From Bauldia litoralis (lineage in GTDB: Bacteria > Pseudomonadota > Alphaproteobacteria > Rhizobiales > Kaistiaceae), in NCBI RefSeq assembly GCF_900104485.1, contig NZ_FMXQ01000003.1, positions 496,001 through 560,000 of the forward strand: a DNA stretch of 64,000 nt. The letters run 5' to 3'. Below the pieces are notes generated by a model. It saw nothing but the letters and a program-made list of their open reading frames with translations. It was not told the DNA's origin and searched no databases. Numbering within the stretch: position 1 is the first letter of the stretch; the number at the start of each line of letters is the position of its first letter. Below are positions 26,639 through 35,309 of this stretch, piece after piece. The position numbers were made by a program, and so were the translations under genes.

Positions 26639-27379
26639 TCAGCGCAGCGGATTGACGCCGCGCGGGATCGTCCAGAGCTGCATCTGGCCCATCAGGAAAT
26701 CGACCAGGATGGCCAGGAGCGCCGTCGGGATCGCGCCGGCCAGCATCATGCCGAACTCGTTGAGGGCGATGCCGCTGAAGATCAGTTCGCCGAGACCGCC
26801 GCCGCCGATCAGGAAGGCCAGCGGCACGGTGCCGACATTGATGGCGAGCGCGGTGCGGATGCCGGCATAGATGACGAACATGGCGTTGGGCAGTTCGACC
26901 TTGAGCAGGATCTGCCTAGTGCTCATGCCCATGCCGTGGGCGGCCTCGATCAGGTGGGGCGGCACCGCGCGGATTCCGGCCAGCGTGTTCGAGACGATCG
27001 GCAGCAGGGTCAGCACGAACAGGCCGAAGATCGCCGGCGTATCGCCAATGCCGAGCAGGCTCATCGACAGGGCAAGGATGGCAAGGGTCGGGATCGTCGC
27101 GCCGATATTCAGGACCTGGAGGACGATGTCGCCATACCGGCGCAGCGCCGGTCGGGTCAGGGCGACGCCGAGCGGCACGCCGACCAGGACGGCGAGGCCG
27201 TCGGAGATGATGACCAGCATGATGTGCTGGCGGGCGAGATAGACGATGTCGTCCCAGAGGTCGATCATGGTCGGCAACAGGCCGCTCGCCCACGCCCAGG
27301 CGCCGAGCGCGAAGATCAGCACGAGCAGCCCGTTCCGCCACAGGCGGTAGAGCCCGGCCGCGGCGGCGTGCTCAGCCAT
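26639..27379 (-). CDS. Osmoprotectant ABC transporter permease
   Basis: This 246-residue inner-membrane permease has about six membrane segments and the BPD_transp_1 core of the OpuCB/YehW group (LVGVPLGVALTRP, VLNIGATIPTLAILALSM, IGDTPAIFGLFVLTLLPI, then LIEAAHGMGMSTRQILLKVELPN as the coupling loop). Its start overlaps the end of the ATPase gene by 8 bp. It forms the channel with the second permease at 28481-29149. Confidence 0.93.
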   Translation of the reverse strand: MAEHAAAAGLYRLWRNGLLVLIFALGAWAWASGLLPTMIDLWDDIVYLARQHIMLVIISDGLAVLVGVPLGVALTRPALRRYGDIVLQVLNIGATIPTLAILALSMSLLGIGDTPAIFGLFVLTLLPIVSNTLAGIRAVPPHLIEAAHGMGMSTRQILLKVELPNAMFVIYAGIRTALAINVGTVPLAFLIGGGGLGELIFSGIALNEFGMMLAGAIPTALLAILVDFLMGQMQLWTIPRGVNPLR

Positions 27380-28484
27380 CGCGGTGGGCCTCGCCGAGCA
27401 GGTGGGTGATGCCGCGCAGGGTCACGTAGCCCTTGAAGATGCGGTCGTCGTCGACACAGGCCAGCCATGTGACGTCATGACGGAACATGGTCGAGACCGC
27501 GGTTCGCAGGTCCTCGGTCACATTGATCGTTGTCGGCAGGGTCTCGTGGTTCTCGCCGACCTTGCCCTTCTTTCCGGCGGCGTTGGTCAGGGCGACGAAG
27601 CCGCGGACCCGGCCAGTGGCGTTGACCATGATGATCGAGTTGTGGCCGTGCTCTTCCATCAGGGAGGCGGCGGTCGCGAGCGTGTCCTCGGTCCGCACGC
27701 TCGGCGGATCGTGCATCATCGCGTCGCTGACCTTGAGCAACTGCAAGCGCTTCAGCGTCCGGTCCGAGCCGACGAAGTCCGAGACGAAGCGGTTCTTCGG
27801 ATGGGCGAGGATGTTGTTAGGCGTGTCGTATTGGACGAGACGGCCTTCGTTGAAGATGGCGATGCGGTCGGCCATCTTGACCGCCTCGTCGATGTCGTGG
27901 CTGACGAACATGATGGTCTTCTTCATCTTCGCCTGCATCTTCAGGAACTCGTCCTGAATGATCGCGCGGTTGATCGGGTCGATCGCGCCAAATGGCTCGT
28001 CCATCAGGAGGACGGGCGGATCGGCGGCGATCGCCCGCAGGACGCCGATGCGCTGCTGCTGGCCGCCGGAGAGTTCCTTTGGGTAGCGCTTCAGGAAGAT
28101 CTTGGGATCGAGCGCCACCATTTCGAGCAGCTCTTCGGCCCGGGCGCGCGACTTGGTGCGGTCCCAGCCGAGGATGTCCGGGACGATGCAGATATTGTCT
28201 TCGATGGTCTTGTTGGGAAACAGGCCGATCTGCTGGATGACGTAGCCAAGCGACCGCCGCAGTTCGACCGGGTTGTAGTCGTTGGTGTCCTTGTCGCCGA
28301 TGAATATCTTGCCCGAACTCGGCTCCACCAGACGGTTGACCATCTTCATGGTCGTCGTCTTGCCGCAACCCGAAGGTCCAAGGAGCACGCAGATCTCGCC
28401 TTCGGGAACCTCCATGGTGACACGGTCGACGGCCGGCGCGGCCGCCCCGGGAAACACCTTGGTGACGTTGTCGAGGCGGATCAT
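27372..28484 (-). CDS. Osmoprotectant ABC transporter ATPase with CBS domains
   Basis: This 370-residue ATPase begins MIRLDNVTKVFPG. It has Walker A GPSGCGKTT, signature LSGGQQQRIGVLRAIA, Walker B VLLMDEPFGAID and the switch histidine in FVSHDIDEA. The C-terminal third (about 255-365) holds a CBS pair (SDAMMHDPPSVRTEDTLATA; INVTEDLRTAVSTMFRHDVTWLACV), typical of OpuCA/OsmV proteins, where it senses ionic strength or nucleotides. The ATG at 28484 overlaps the upstream permease stop by 4 bp; the frame is open further upstream only inside that permease gene. Confidence 0.94.
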   Translation of the reverse strand: MIRLDNVTKVFPGAAAPAVDRVTMEVPEGEICVLLGPSGCGKTTTMKMVNRLVEPSSGKIFIGDKDTNDYNPVELRRSLGYVIQQIGLFPNKTIEDNICIVPDILGWDRTKSRARAEELLEMVALDPKIFLKRYPKELSGGQQQRIGVLRAIAADPPVLLMDEPFGAIDPINRAIIQDEFLKMQAKMKKTIMFVSHDIDEAVKMADRIAIFNEGRLVQYDTPNNILAHPKNRFVSDFVGSDRTLKRLQLLKVSDAMMHDPPSVRTEDTLATAASLMEEHGHNSIIMVNATGRVRGFVALTNAAGKKGKVGENHETLPTTINVTEDLRTAVSTMFRHDVTWLACVDDDRIFKGYVTLRGITHLLGEAHRDG

Positions 28485-29149
28485 GCGGGGGCTCTCGCTG
28501 TTTCGCGCAGTCCCGGCGACGTGAGCAGCTTCTGGAAACCGAGCAATGCGAGATCCGCCGCCACGGCGAGGATGCTGACCGCCAGCGCGCCGGTGATCAA
28601 TTGCCGGGGATCGGTCTGGCTGATGCCGCGGGAAATGAAGACGCCGAGACCGCCGGCGCCAATGTAGGCGGCGATCGCGGTGACGCCGATGTTCATCACC
28701 ACGGCAATCCGCACCCCGGCCATGATCACCGGTATCGCCAGTGGCAATTCGACCTCGCGCAGCCTCTGCAAGCGCGTCAGTCCCATGCCGCGAGCCGCCT
28801 CGCGGAGCGCCGGATCGAGGTTGCTGATGGCCGTGTAGGTATTTCGGATGATCGGCAACTGGGAGTAGAGCAAAACCGCGATCACCGCCGGCACATAGCC
28901 GATGCCCTGGCCGATCAGCGACAGGACAGGGATCATGATGCCGAAGAGGGCAATCGACGGGATGGTGATGATGATGGATGCGACATAGAGGACGCCCGCA
29001 GCGGCGCGCTTGTTCTGGCTGATCGCGATGCCTATGGGCACGCCGGTAAGAATCGCCAGGCCGACCGCTACACCGACAATGGCGAGATGCTGACCGGTGC
29101 GAACGACGATCAGGTCCCAATTCGCAATGATGTACTCAAGCAATTCCAT
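28481..29149 (-). CDS. Osmoprotectant ABC transporter permease
   Basis: This 222-residue permease is the first gene of the operon. It has about six hydrophobic segments and the OpuCD/YehY-type core (LAILTGVPIGIAISQNKRAA, TIPSIALFGIMIPVLSLIGQ, coupling loop DPALREAARGMGLTRLQRLREVELP). It overlaps the ATPase gene by 4 bp. The promoter presumably lies in the AT-rich stretch just upstream (29150-29340). Confidence 0.93.
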   Translation of the reverse strand: MELLEYIIANWDLIVVRTGQHLAIVGVAVGLAILTGVPIGIAISQNKRAAAGVLYVASIIITIPSIALFGIMIPVLSLIGQGIGYVPAVIAVLLYSQLPIIRNTYTAISNLDPALREAARGMGLTRLQRLREVELPLAIPVIMAGVRIAVVMNIGVTAIAAYIGAGGLGVFISRGISQTDPRQLITGALAVSILAVAADLALLGFQKLLTSPGLRETARAPA

Positions 29150-29838
29150 GATTGATCGGACTCTTGGACGCTCATCGTGTGAAATGCAATGGTAGATCAG
29201 CGCTTTGAGTTTAGATTCAACCTATTCTTTATCGTTTTGTGTATTATTCAAATACAAACATTTCTACCAAGAATTTTTCCGAAGAAGACTTGCTTCTCCA
29301 GATAAACTGAAATCAAGCGCCGATATATTTATCAGGATGGGGCGCTGTCGAACGGCGATCCCTCAGCGAATTCGCGACCTTCGACCGCTCGTCACAGCGT
29401 GAAGAACCGGTTGCGGGAATCTGGCGCCTTCTTCGCCGGGACGCGGGGAACCGCCTTTTTGACATTCCGGGGCGCGCCGCTATGGTTTTCATAACGCGCT
29501 GTCCCGTCGCCTTCCGGCGACGAGATGCGGTGCATTTCGCCGGGGTGGAGACAGTCAGGCGGCCGCGGGCCGCACGCTCCTGACACCCTATGACGGTTGC
29601 CGGTGCTTATCCTGCGAGAGCGCCGGGAACGACCATCAGGGGTGGCCGGGCCAGAATTCACGCAATGTGACGAGGAGATTCGCGGCTTCCGCTGGTGGCG
29701 ACCGGGAACGTTTTCCCGCCCCTCGGCTTCTCGACGAGACGCCCTAGCTCTCACAACATGCCGGGTTCAGCGAGTCGTCGGCGACACATGCGTTTGCCGA
29801 AAACACGCCAAGAGTTTCGACACACAGGAGGATTGTTC
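29150..29838. other. 689-bp divergent intergenic region with low-GC segment
   Basis: This region lies between two osmoprotectant transporter operons that point away from each other. Its left part, about 29200-29335, is conspicuously AT-rich and likely contains the promoter(s); the right part returns to normal composition. Open frames at 29205-29402 (+) and 29392-29754 (-) have no recognisable features, and the latter is arginine-rich as expected for an antisense artefact. I see no RNA gene. Osmotic control sites are plausible but not identified. Confidence 0.4.
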
Positions 29839-30846
29839 ATGTTTCGCCATTCCATCGCTCTCGCCGTCGGCGTCTTCGTCGCGGCGCCCGCCTTGGCCCA
29901 GGATGCCGAGATGGCCTGCGAGATCGACCGGCCGGTCGTCTTTGCCGACCTCAACTACGGCTCGGCCCAGTTCCACACCGCTGTCGCCAGCCGCCTCATC
30001 CGCGACGGCTTCGGCTGCGAGGTGGACAGCATCCCCGGCGATACCATCCCGCTGATCAACGGCGTCGCGCGTGGCGACGCCGATATCATCATGGAAATCT
30101 GGACCGCCAACCCGGCCCAGGCCTGGGTCGATGCCGAGGCCGCCGGGCAGACCGTGGCGCTCGGCACCACCTTCCCGGACGCCGCGGAGGGCTGGTTCGT
30201 GCCGACCTCGATCGTCTCCGGTGCCGACGCCGTCGCCCCCGACCTCAAGTCGGTCGCCGACCTGCCGAAATACACCGAACTCTTCGCCGACCCGGAGGAG
30301 CCCGGGAAGGGGCGTTTCTACAATTGCCCGGCCGGCTGGCAGTGCGAGGTGGTGAATACCCAGAAGCTGATCGCCTATGGCCTCGACGATTCGTACACCA
30401 ACTTCCGTCCGGGCACCGGCGAGGCGCTCGCGGCGGCGGCCGAAGCGGCGGCGTTGCGCAACAAGCCGGCGGTCTTCTACTACTGGGGGCCGACCTGGCT
30501 GCTCGGCAAGTATGACTTCACCAAGCTCGATGAAGCGCCGTTCGACAAGGCGGTCTGGGACGAGATGCTGGCTTCCGACAAGCCGACCAAGGCGACCGCC
30601 TATCCGGTCAGCAAGGTCATCATCGGCGCCAACAAGGAATTCAGCGAGGCGGCGCCGAAACTGACGGCTTTGCTGAAGGCCTATTCCTCGACCAATGCGG
30701 CGACCTCCGCCGCGCTCGCCTATATGCGCGACAGCGACGCCAGCGCCGACGAAGCTGCGGTCGACTTCCTCAAGAGCAACGAGGACTGGACCAAGTGGCT
30801 GCCGGCCGAGGCGGTCGAGGGCGTCAAATCCGCTCTCGGCGAGTGA
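29839..30846 (+). CDS. Glycine betaine/proline-type ABC transporter substrate-binding protein
   Basis: This 335-residue periplasmic protein has a signal peptide (MFRHSIALAVGVFVAAPALAQ) and the OpuAC binding fold: RPVVFADLNYGSAQFHTAVA, LINGVARGDADIIMEIWTAN, and a tryptophan-rich second lobe (YYWGPTWLLGKYDF, NEDWTKWLPAEAVEG) of the kind that forms the aromatic cage for quaternary ammonium groups. The ATG at 29839 has AGGAGG 8 nt upstream; the longer frame is rejected. A permease and an ATPase follow, making a ProXWV-type importer in binding protein-permease-ATPase order. Confidence 0.94.
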   Translation: MFRHSIALAVGVFVAAPALAQDAEMACEIDRPVVFADLNYGSAQFHTAVASRLIRDGFGCEVDSIPGDTIPLINGVARGDADIIMEIWTANPAQAWVDAEAAGQTVALGTTFPDAAEGWFVPTSIVSGADAVAPDLKSVADLPKYTELFADPEEPGKGRFYNCPAGWQCEVVNTQKLIAYGLDDSYTNFRPGTGEALAAAAEAAALRNKPAVFYYWGPTWLLGKYDFTKLDEAPFDKAVWDEMLASDKPTKATAYPVSKVIIGANKEFSEAAPKLTALLKAYSSTNAATSAALAYMRDSDASADEAAVDFLKSNEDWTKWLPAEAVEGVKSALGE

Positions 30847-30868
30847 CCGGACCTGCGGTAGATTGAGA

Positions 30869-30895
30869 CGGGCCGGCGGCTAGACCGCCGGCCCG
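30869..30895. promoter_or_regulatory. Perfect GC stem-loop between binding protein and permease
   Basis: Arms of 11 bp (30869-30879 and 30885-30895, CGGGCCGGCGG and its complement) enclose the 5-nt loop CTAGA. It sits 22 nt after the binding-protein stop and before the permease start, without a T-tract. A role in stabilising the binding-protein message or limiting read-through is inferred; the peptide importer has a hairpin in the same relative place. Confidence 0.6.
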
Positions 30896-30916
30896 TTCGC
30901 GCCTGAGGACGCCACG

Positions 30917-31774
30917 ATGTTCATCGACATCGGCAAGCCCATCGCCGACACGACCAATGCCTTCATCGAGTGGCTGATCGTCAATCATGGCGATGTCTTC
31001 GAGTCGATCGCCAATGCGCTGCTCACCGTCCTGATCCTCATCGAGCGGGTATTGCGCGGGGCCCCGCCGTGGTCGGTGATCCTCGTTGCCGGGCTGATCG
31101 CCTATGCGGCGAGCCGGAAGCCTGTCCTGTCGGTCGGCGTCATGGTGCTGGCCTGGCTGCTCGGCAGCCTCGGGCTTTGGGAGCAGGCGATGCAGACCAT
31201 CGCCATCATGCTGGTTTCGGTCGGCATCGCGGTCATCATCGGCATTCCGCTCGGCGTGGTGACGGCCCGCAGCGACACAGCCCGGATGCTGCTCAACCCC
31301 GTCCTCGACCTGATGCAGACGATCCCCAGCTTCGTCTACCTGATCCCGGCGGCGATGCTGTTCGGGCTCGGCAAGGTGCCGGCAATCCTGGCGACGGTGA
31401 TCTATGCGACGCCGCCGCTGATCCGGCTGACCGATCTCGGCATCCGCCAGGTCGATCACGCCGTGGTCGAGGCAAGCCGCGCCTTTGGCGCCACCCGCTG
31501 GCAGATGCTGCGCGGCGTCCAGATTCCGCTGGCCTTGCCCTCGATCATGCAGGGCATCAACCAGACGATGATGATGGCCCTGGCGATGGTGGTCATCGCC
31601 TCGATGATCGGGGCGCGCGGCATTGGCGAAACGGTGCTGCTCGGCCTCCAGCGCAACGACCCCGGCAAGGGCCTGGTCGGCGGCATCGGCATCGTCATCC
31701 TCGCCATCATCTTCGACCGGATCAGCCAGGCCTTCGGCCGCCGCCTGCAGGCCTATCGCGCGGTGGAGGGCTAA
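30917..31774 (+). CDS. Glycine betaine/proline ABC transporter permease (ProW-like)
   Basis: This 285-residue inner-membrane permease has an N-terminal amphipathic section and about six to seven membrane segments. The core has IIGIPLGVVTARSDTARMLL, LMQTIPSFVYLIPAAMLFGLGKVPA and the coupling loop HAVVEASRAFGATRWQMLRG. These are characteristic of ProW/OpuAB. The ATPase gene follows 3 nt after its stop. With the preceding binding protein it forms a complete betaine-type importer. Confidence 0.94.
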   Translation: MFIDIGKPIADTTNAFIEWLIVNHGDVFESIANALLTVLILIERVLRGAPPWSVILVAGLIAYAASRKPVLSVGVMVLAWLLGSLGLWEQAMQTIAIMLVSVGIAVIIGIPLGVVTARSDTARMLLNPVLDLMQTIPSFVYLIPAAMLFGLGKVPAILATVIYATPPLIRLTDLGIRQVDHAVVEASRAFGATRWQMLRGVQIPLALPSIMQGINQTMMMALAMVVIASMIGARGIGETVLLGLQRNDPGKGLVGGIGIVILAIIFDRISQAFGRRLQAYRAVEG

Positions 31775-31777
31775 GCC

Positions 31778-32968
31778 ATGCCGCTGATCGACGTCCGCAA
31801 TGTCACCAAGATCTTCGGCGCGAGGCCGGAGCGCGCGCTTGCCCGCCTCAAGGCGGGCGCCGGCAAGGAGGCGATCCTCGCCGAATCCGGCAATACCGTC
31901 GGGCTCTACGACGTATCGCTGTCGATCGAGCGCGGCGAGATCTTCGTCGTCATGGGCCTGTCCGGCTCCGGCAAGTCGACGCTGATCCGCCATCTCAACC
32001 GCCTCATCGACCCGACCGAGGGCGAGATCGTCATCGACGGCAACGACATCCTCAAGCTGTCGATCCGCGAACTCGAGGCCTTCCGGCGGCAGAAGACCGG
32101 GATGGTCTTCCAGCGTTTCGGCCTGTTTCCCCACCGCACCGTCCTCCAGAACGTCGCCTATGGCCTCGAGGTGCGCGGCGAGCCGCGGGCGAAGCGGCAC
32201 GCCAGGGCGGCCGAATGGGTCGCGACCGTCGGCCTGTCGGGATACGAGGACCAGTATCCCGCGCAATTGTCCGGCGGCATGCAGCAGCGTGTCGGGCTGG
32301 CGCGGGCGCTGTGCACCGATCCGGAGATCCTGCTGATGGACGAGGCCTTTTCGGCGCTCGATCCGCTGATCCGCGGCCAGATGCAGGATCAGCTCATCGA
32401 CCTGCAGTCGCGGCTTCGCAAGACCATCGTCTTCATCACCCACGATCTCGACGAGGCGCTGCGGCTGGGCGACCGGATCGCGATCCTCAAGGATGGCTCC
32501 CTGTCGCAGATCGGCACCCCGGCCGAGATTCTGCTCAGTCCGGCCGACGACTACGTCCGCGCCTTCGTCAAGGACGTCAATCGCGCCCGGGTCCTGACGG
32601 TCGAGACTGTGATGAAACCGCCGCCGCTGCGCCTGACCGACGAAACGCTCGAGCAGGCGCTGGCCGAAATGCAGCGGCAGGGCGCAGAGATCGGATACGT
32701 CGTCAACGCGCGGGGCTATCGCGGCGTCGTTACCCGCGATTCGGTCAACGCCGCCATCGCCAGTCGCGCCGGACCGACCGTCGACGAGATCGCGGTCGGC
32801 GCGCCGTCGATTGCACCGGGGGCATCGCTCGCCGAGGCATTGCCTGCAACCCTTTCGAGTACATATCCGCTCGCCGTCATCAGCCGCGACGGGTCGCTGG
32901 AGGGGACTCTTTCGGCCGCCCAGGTCGGGGAAATCCTGACGCCCTCGAAGGATCTCGAAGCAGCATAG
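31778..32968 (+). CDS. Glycine betaine/proline ABC transporter ATPase (ProV-like)
   Basis: This 396-residue ATPase has the ProV N-terminal extension (the RALARLKAGAGKEAILAESG segment precedes the first strand), Walker A GLSGSGKST, signature LSGGMQQRVGLARAL, Walker B ILLMDEAFSALD and the switch FITHDLDEAL. About 275-390 is a CBS pair, weakly conserved in its second half (TLSSTYPLAVISRDGSLEGTL). It belongs with the upstream permease and binding protein. Confidence 0.94.
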   Translation: MPLIDVRNVTKIFGARPERALARLKAGAGKEAILAESGNTVGLYDVSLSIERGEIFVVMGLSGSGKSTLIRHLNRLIDPTEGEIVIDGNDILKLSIRELEAFRRQKTGMVFQRFGLFPHRTVLQNVAYGLEVRGEPRAKRHARAAEWVATVGLSGYEDQYPAQLSGGMQQRVGLARALCTDPEILLMDEAFSALDPLIRGQMQDQLIDLQSRLRKTIVFITHDLDEALRLGDRIAILKDGSLSQIGTPAEILLSPADDYVRAFVKDVNRARVLTVETVMKPPPLRLTDETLEQALAEMQRQGAEIGYVVNARGYRGVVTRDSVNAAIASRAGPTVDEIAVGAPSIAPGASLAEALPATLSSTYPLAVISRDGSLEGTLSAAQVGEILTPSKDLEAA

Positions 32969-33060
32969 ATGGTCGGTGCGGGGAGTTCTCGCCTGTTTCT
33001 CGCCGCCGTGCTAGCAAGGCTCGCCGCCACCGAAGAGCGGCGGATCGGTCGGCTAGCCGC

Positions 33061-33663
33061 ATGGACAACAACATGGACAATACGGGTCTCACGCGCCGCT
33101 CGGCGTTCAGGATCATCGCGGTCGGGCTGGCGCCGGTCTTCATGCTGTCGGCCTGCGCGTCGCTGTTCGACAAGCCGGACGAACTGATCAAGGGCGCTGG
33201 CCGGCCCGGCCCGGCGACGGTCAATCCGGGCTCCGCCGCGCGGACGATTTCGGCCTATCGCACGTCGCGGGGGCTTTCGGCCGTGTCGGTCGATTCGAAG
33301 CTGACGGCAATCGCCCGTGGCCATTCCCAGGCCATGGCCCGCGCCGACAATATGAGCCATCGCGTGCGCGGCGAAAGCAGCTTCCCGCAGCGGCTCAGCC
33401 AGGGCGGCTACGATGCCGGCATCGCGGTCGAGAATGTCTCCGCCGGGCATCGCAATTTCGACGAGGCGCTTGCCGGCTGGAAGGCGTCGCCGGGCCACAA
33501 CGCCAACCTCTTGAAGCCGGGCGTGACCCAGATGGGGATCGCGGTCGCCTACACGGCCAATGGCAAATACGGGAACTTCTGGACGCTGGTGATGGCGGCG
33601 CCTGACGATCGCCGCGCCACGCTCGGCCCCAATGCCGGCCCGCTCGTGGCGGTGCCGCGCTAG
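33061..33663 (+). CDS. CAP/SCP-domain lipoprotein
   Basis: This 200-residue protein has a lipoprotein signal (hydrophobic stretch ending in FMLSAC, lipidation on C32) followed by a CAP (SCP/YkwD) domain: SKLTAIARGHSQAMARADNMSHR, GIAVENVSAGHRNFDEALAGWKASPGHNANLL and YGNFWTLVMAAP, with the conserved histidine, glutamate and WKASPGHNANLL motif. Bacterial CAP proteins are envelope-associated and poorly characterised. The frame is open far upstream inside the transporter genes, so I use the ATG at 33061; 33073 is an alternative. The acyl-CoA synthetase gene begins 2 nt after its stop. Confidence 0.88.
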   Translation: MDNNMDNTGLTRRSAFRIIAVGLAPVFMLSACASLFDKPDELIKGAGRPGPATVNPGSAARTISAYRTSRGLSAVSVDSKLTAIARGHSQAMARADNMSHRVRGESSFPQRLSQGGYDAGIAVENVSAGHRNFDEALAGWKASPGHNANLLKPGVTQMGIAVAYTANGKYGNFWTLVMAAPDDRRATLGPNAGPLVAVPR

Positions 33664-33665
33664 CC

Positions 33666-35309
33666 ATGCTGGCGCGGGCGGCGAATTACGAGGCGCTGGT
33701 CGCCTCCTTTCGCTGGGATATCCCCGAACGTTTCAATATCGCGGTCGCCTGCTGCGACCGCTGGGCGGCGGTCGTGCCGGAGCGGGTGGCGCTGATCCGC
33801 CGGGACGGCAACGGCGCGCTGCATCCCATCACCTTCGCCGAACTGAAGCGTGGCTCGGACCGGCTGGCGCATGCATTGCGGCGCCGGGGCGTTGCCAGCG
33901 GCGACCGCCTCGCGCTGCTCCTGCCGCAATCCTTCGAGACCGCCATCGGCCATCTCGCGGCCTACAAGCTGGGCGCCATCGCCGTGCCGCTCGCCGCGCT
34001 CTTCGGTCCCGACGCGCTTCGCTACCGGCTCCGGAACTCCGGCGCCCGGGCGATCCTCACGGATGCCGGCGGGATCGCCAGCCTGTCCGAGATCCGCGGC
34101 GCCTTGCCGGATCTCGAAACCATCCTGTGCGTCGACGGCCCATCGGCCGGGATCGAGGGACTTGCCGAAGCGCTGGAGCCTTTCGACGAGCCGTTCGTGC
34201 CGGTCGATTCGAGCCCGGACGATCCGGCGATGATGATCTACACCTCCGGCACAACCGGCCCGCCAAAGGGCGCACTGCATGGCCACCGGGTGCTGCTCGG
34301 CCACCTGCCGGGTTTCTCCCTGACCCATGAATTCGCGCCGGATGCCGACGACCGCGTCTGGACGCCGTCGGACTGGGCCTGGGCCGGCGGGCTGCTCAAC
34401 GCCCTGCTGCCGGCCCTCTATTTCGGCACGCCCGTCGTCTTCGGCCCGTTCCAGCGCTTCGACCCGGAGGCGGCCTTCGCGACGATCGCTGACGCCGGCG
34501 TCCGCAACGCCTTCCTGCCGCCCACGGCGATCAAGCTGATGGAGGATGTCGCGCGTCCGCGCGAGCGCTTCGACCTGAAGCTGAGGACGATCGGGGCGGC
34601 GGGCGAGAGCCTCGGCCGGTCGGCCTTCGAGCGGGCGGAAGGTACCTTCGGTCGATCGATCAACGAATTCTACGGCCAGACCGAGTGCAACTACGTGCTG
34701 GGCTCCTGCGCGGCGCTGGGCGTCAGCCGGGCCGGCGCCGTCGGCAAGCCGATCCCGGGACACACGGTGGCGATCATCGACGGCGAGGGCCGCGAGTCGC
34801 CGGTCGGTGAGCCGGGCGAGATCGCCATCCACCGTCCCGACCCGTCGCTCTTCCTCGAATACTGGCGCCAGCCAGAGGCGACGCGGGAGAAGTTCCGTGG
34901 CGACTGGATGCTGAGCGGCGACCAGGCGGTGCGCGATGCGGACGGCTATGTCCATTTCCTCGGCCGCAGCGACGACATCATCATTTCCTCCGGCTACCGG
35001 ATCGGGCCGAGCGAGGTGGAGGACTGCCTCGCCGCCCATCCGGCGGTCGCGCTTGCCGCCGTGGTCGGCAAGCCCGATCCGGTGCGGACCGAGATCGTCA
35101 AGGCCTTCGTCATGCTGAAGCCGGGTCACGAGGCGGGGCCGGACCTCGCCGCGGAGATCCGCGCCCTGGTCCGCAACCGGCTTTCGGCGGCTGAATATCC
35201 GCGGGAGATCGCCTTCGTCGACGCGATACCGCTGACCACTTCGGGCAAGGTCATCCGGCGCGGGTTTCGCGACCGGGTTCGCGAAGAAGCGGCGAAGGCG
35301 GCCGACTAA
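33666..35309 (+). CDS. Acyl-CoA synthetase (AMP-forming, acetyl/medium-chain type)
   Basis: This 547-residue ANL-superfamily enzyme has the AMP-binding P-loop-like motif MIYTSGTTGPPKGALHG, the EFYGQTECN motif, the LSGDQAVRDADGYVHFLGRSDDIIISSGYRIGP-type hinge and the C-terminal catalytic lysine in PLTTSGKVIRR (described in parts). Its N-terminal opening (FNIAVACCDRWA) and length fit the acetyl-CoA synthetase-like/AcsM branch, which activates short or medium acyl chains with ATP and CoA. It lies directly after the CAP lipoprotein gene. Its stop overlaps the stop of the convergent cupin gene by 4 nt. Confidence 0.92.
   Translation: MLARAANYEALVASFRWDIPERFNIAVACCDRWAAVVPERVALIRRDGNGALHPITFAELKRGSDRLAHALRRRGVASGDRLALLLPQSFETAIGHLAAYKLGAIAVPLAALFGPDALRYRLRNSGARAILTDAGGIASLSEIRGALPDLETILCVDGPSAGIEGLAEALEPFDEPFVPVDSSPDDPAMMIYTSGTTGPPKGALHGHRVLLGHLPGFSLTHEFAPDADDRVWTPSDWAWAGGLLNALLPALYFGTPVVFGPFQRFDPEAAFATIADAGVRNAFLPPTAIKLMEDVARPRERFDLKLRTIGAAGESLGRSAFERAEGTFGRSINEFYGQTECNYVLGSCAALGVSRAGAVGKPIPGHTVAIIDGEGRESPVGEPGEIAIHRPDPSLFLEYWRQPEATREKFRGDWMLSGDQAVRDADGYVHFLGRSDDIIISSGYRIGPSEVEDCLAAHPAVALAAVVGKPDPVRTEIVKAFVMLKPGHEAGPDLAAEIRALVRNRLSAAEYPREIAFVDAIPLTTSGKVIRRGFRDRVREEAAKAAD

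Noticed and set aside
29392-29754. 120-codon minus-strand open frame between the two osmoprotectant operons
   Set aside because: Arginine-rich, featureless, and without a supporting ribosome site or neighbour context.
30970-33060. Long open frame upstream of and in phase with the CAP lipoprotein gene
   Set aside because: It is out of frame with the permease and ATPase genes it overlaps and is arginine/proline-rich; the lipoprotein signal begins only at 33061.
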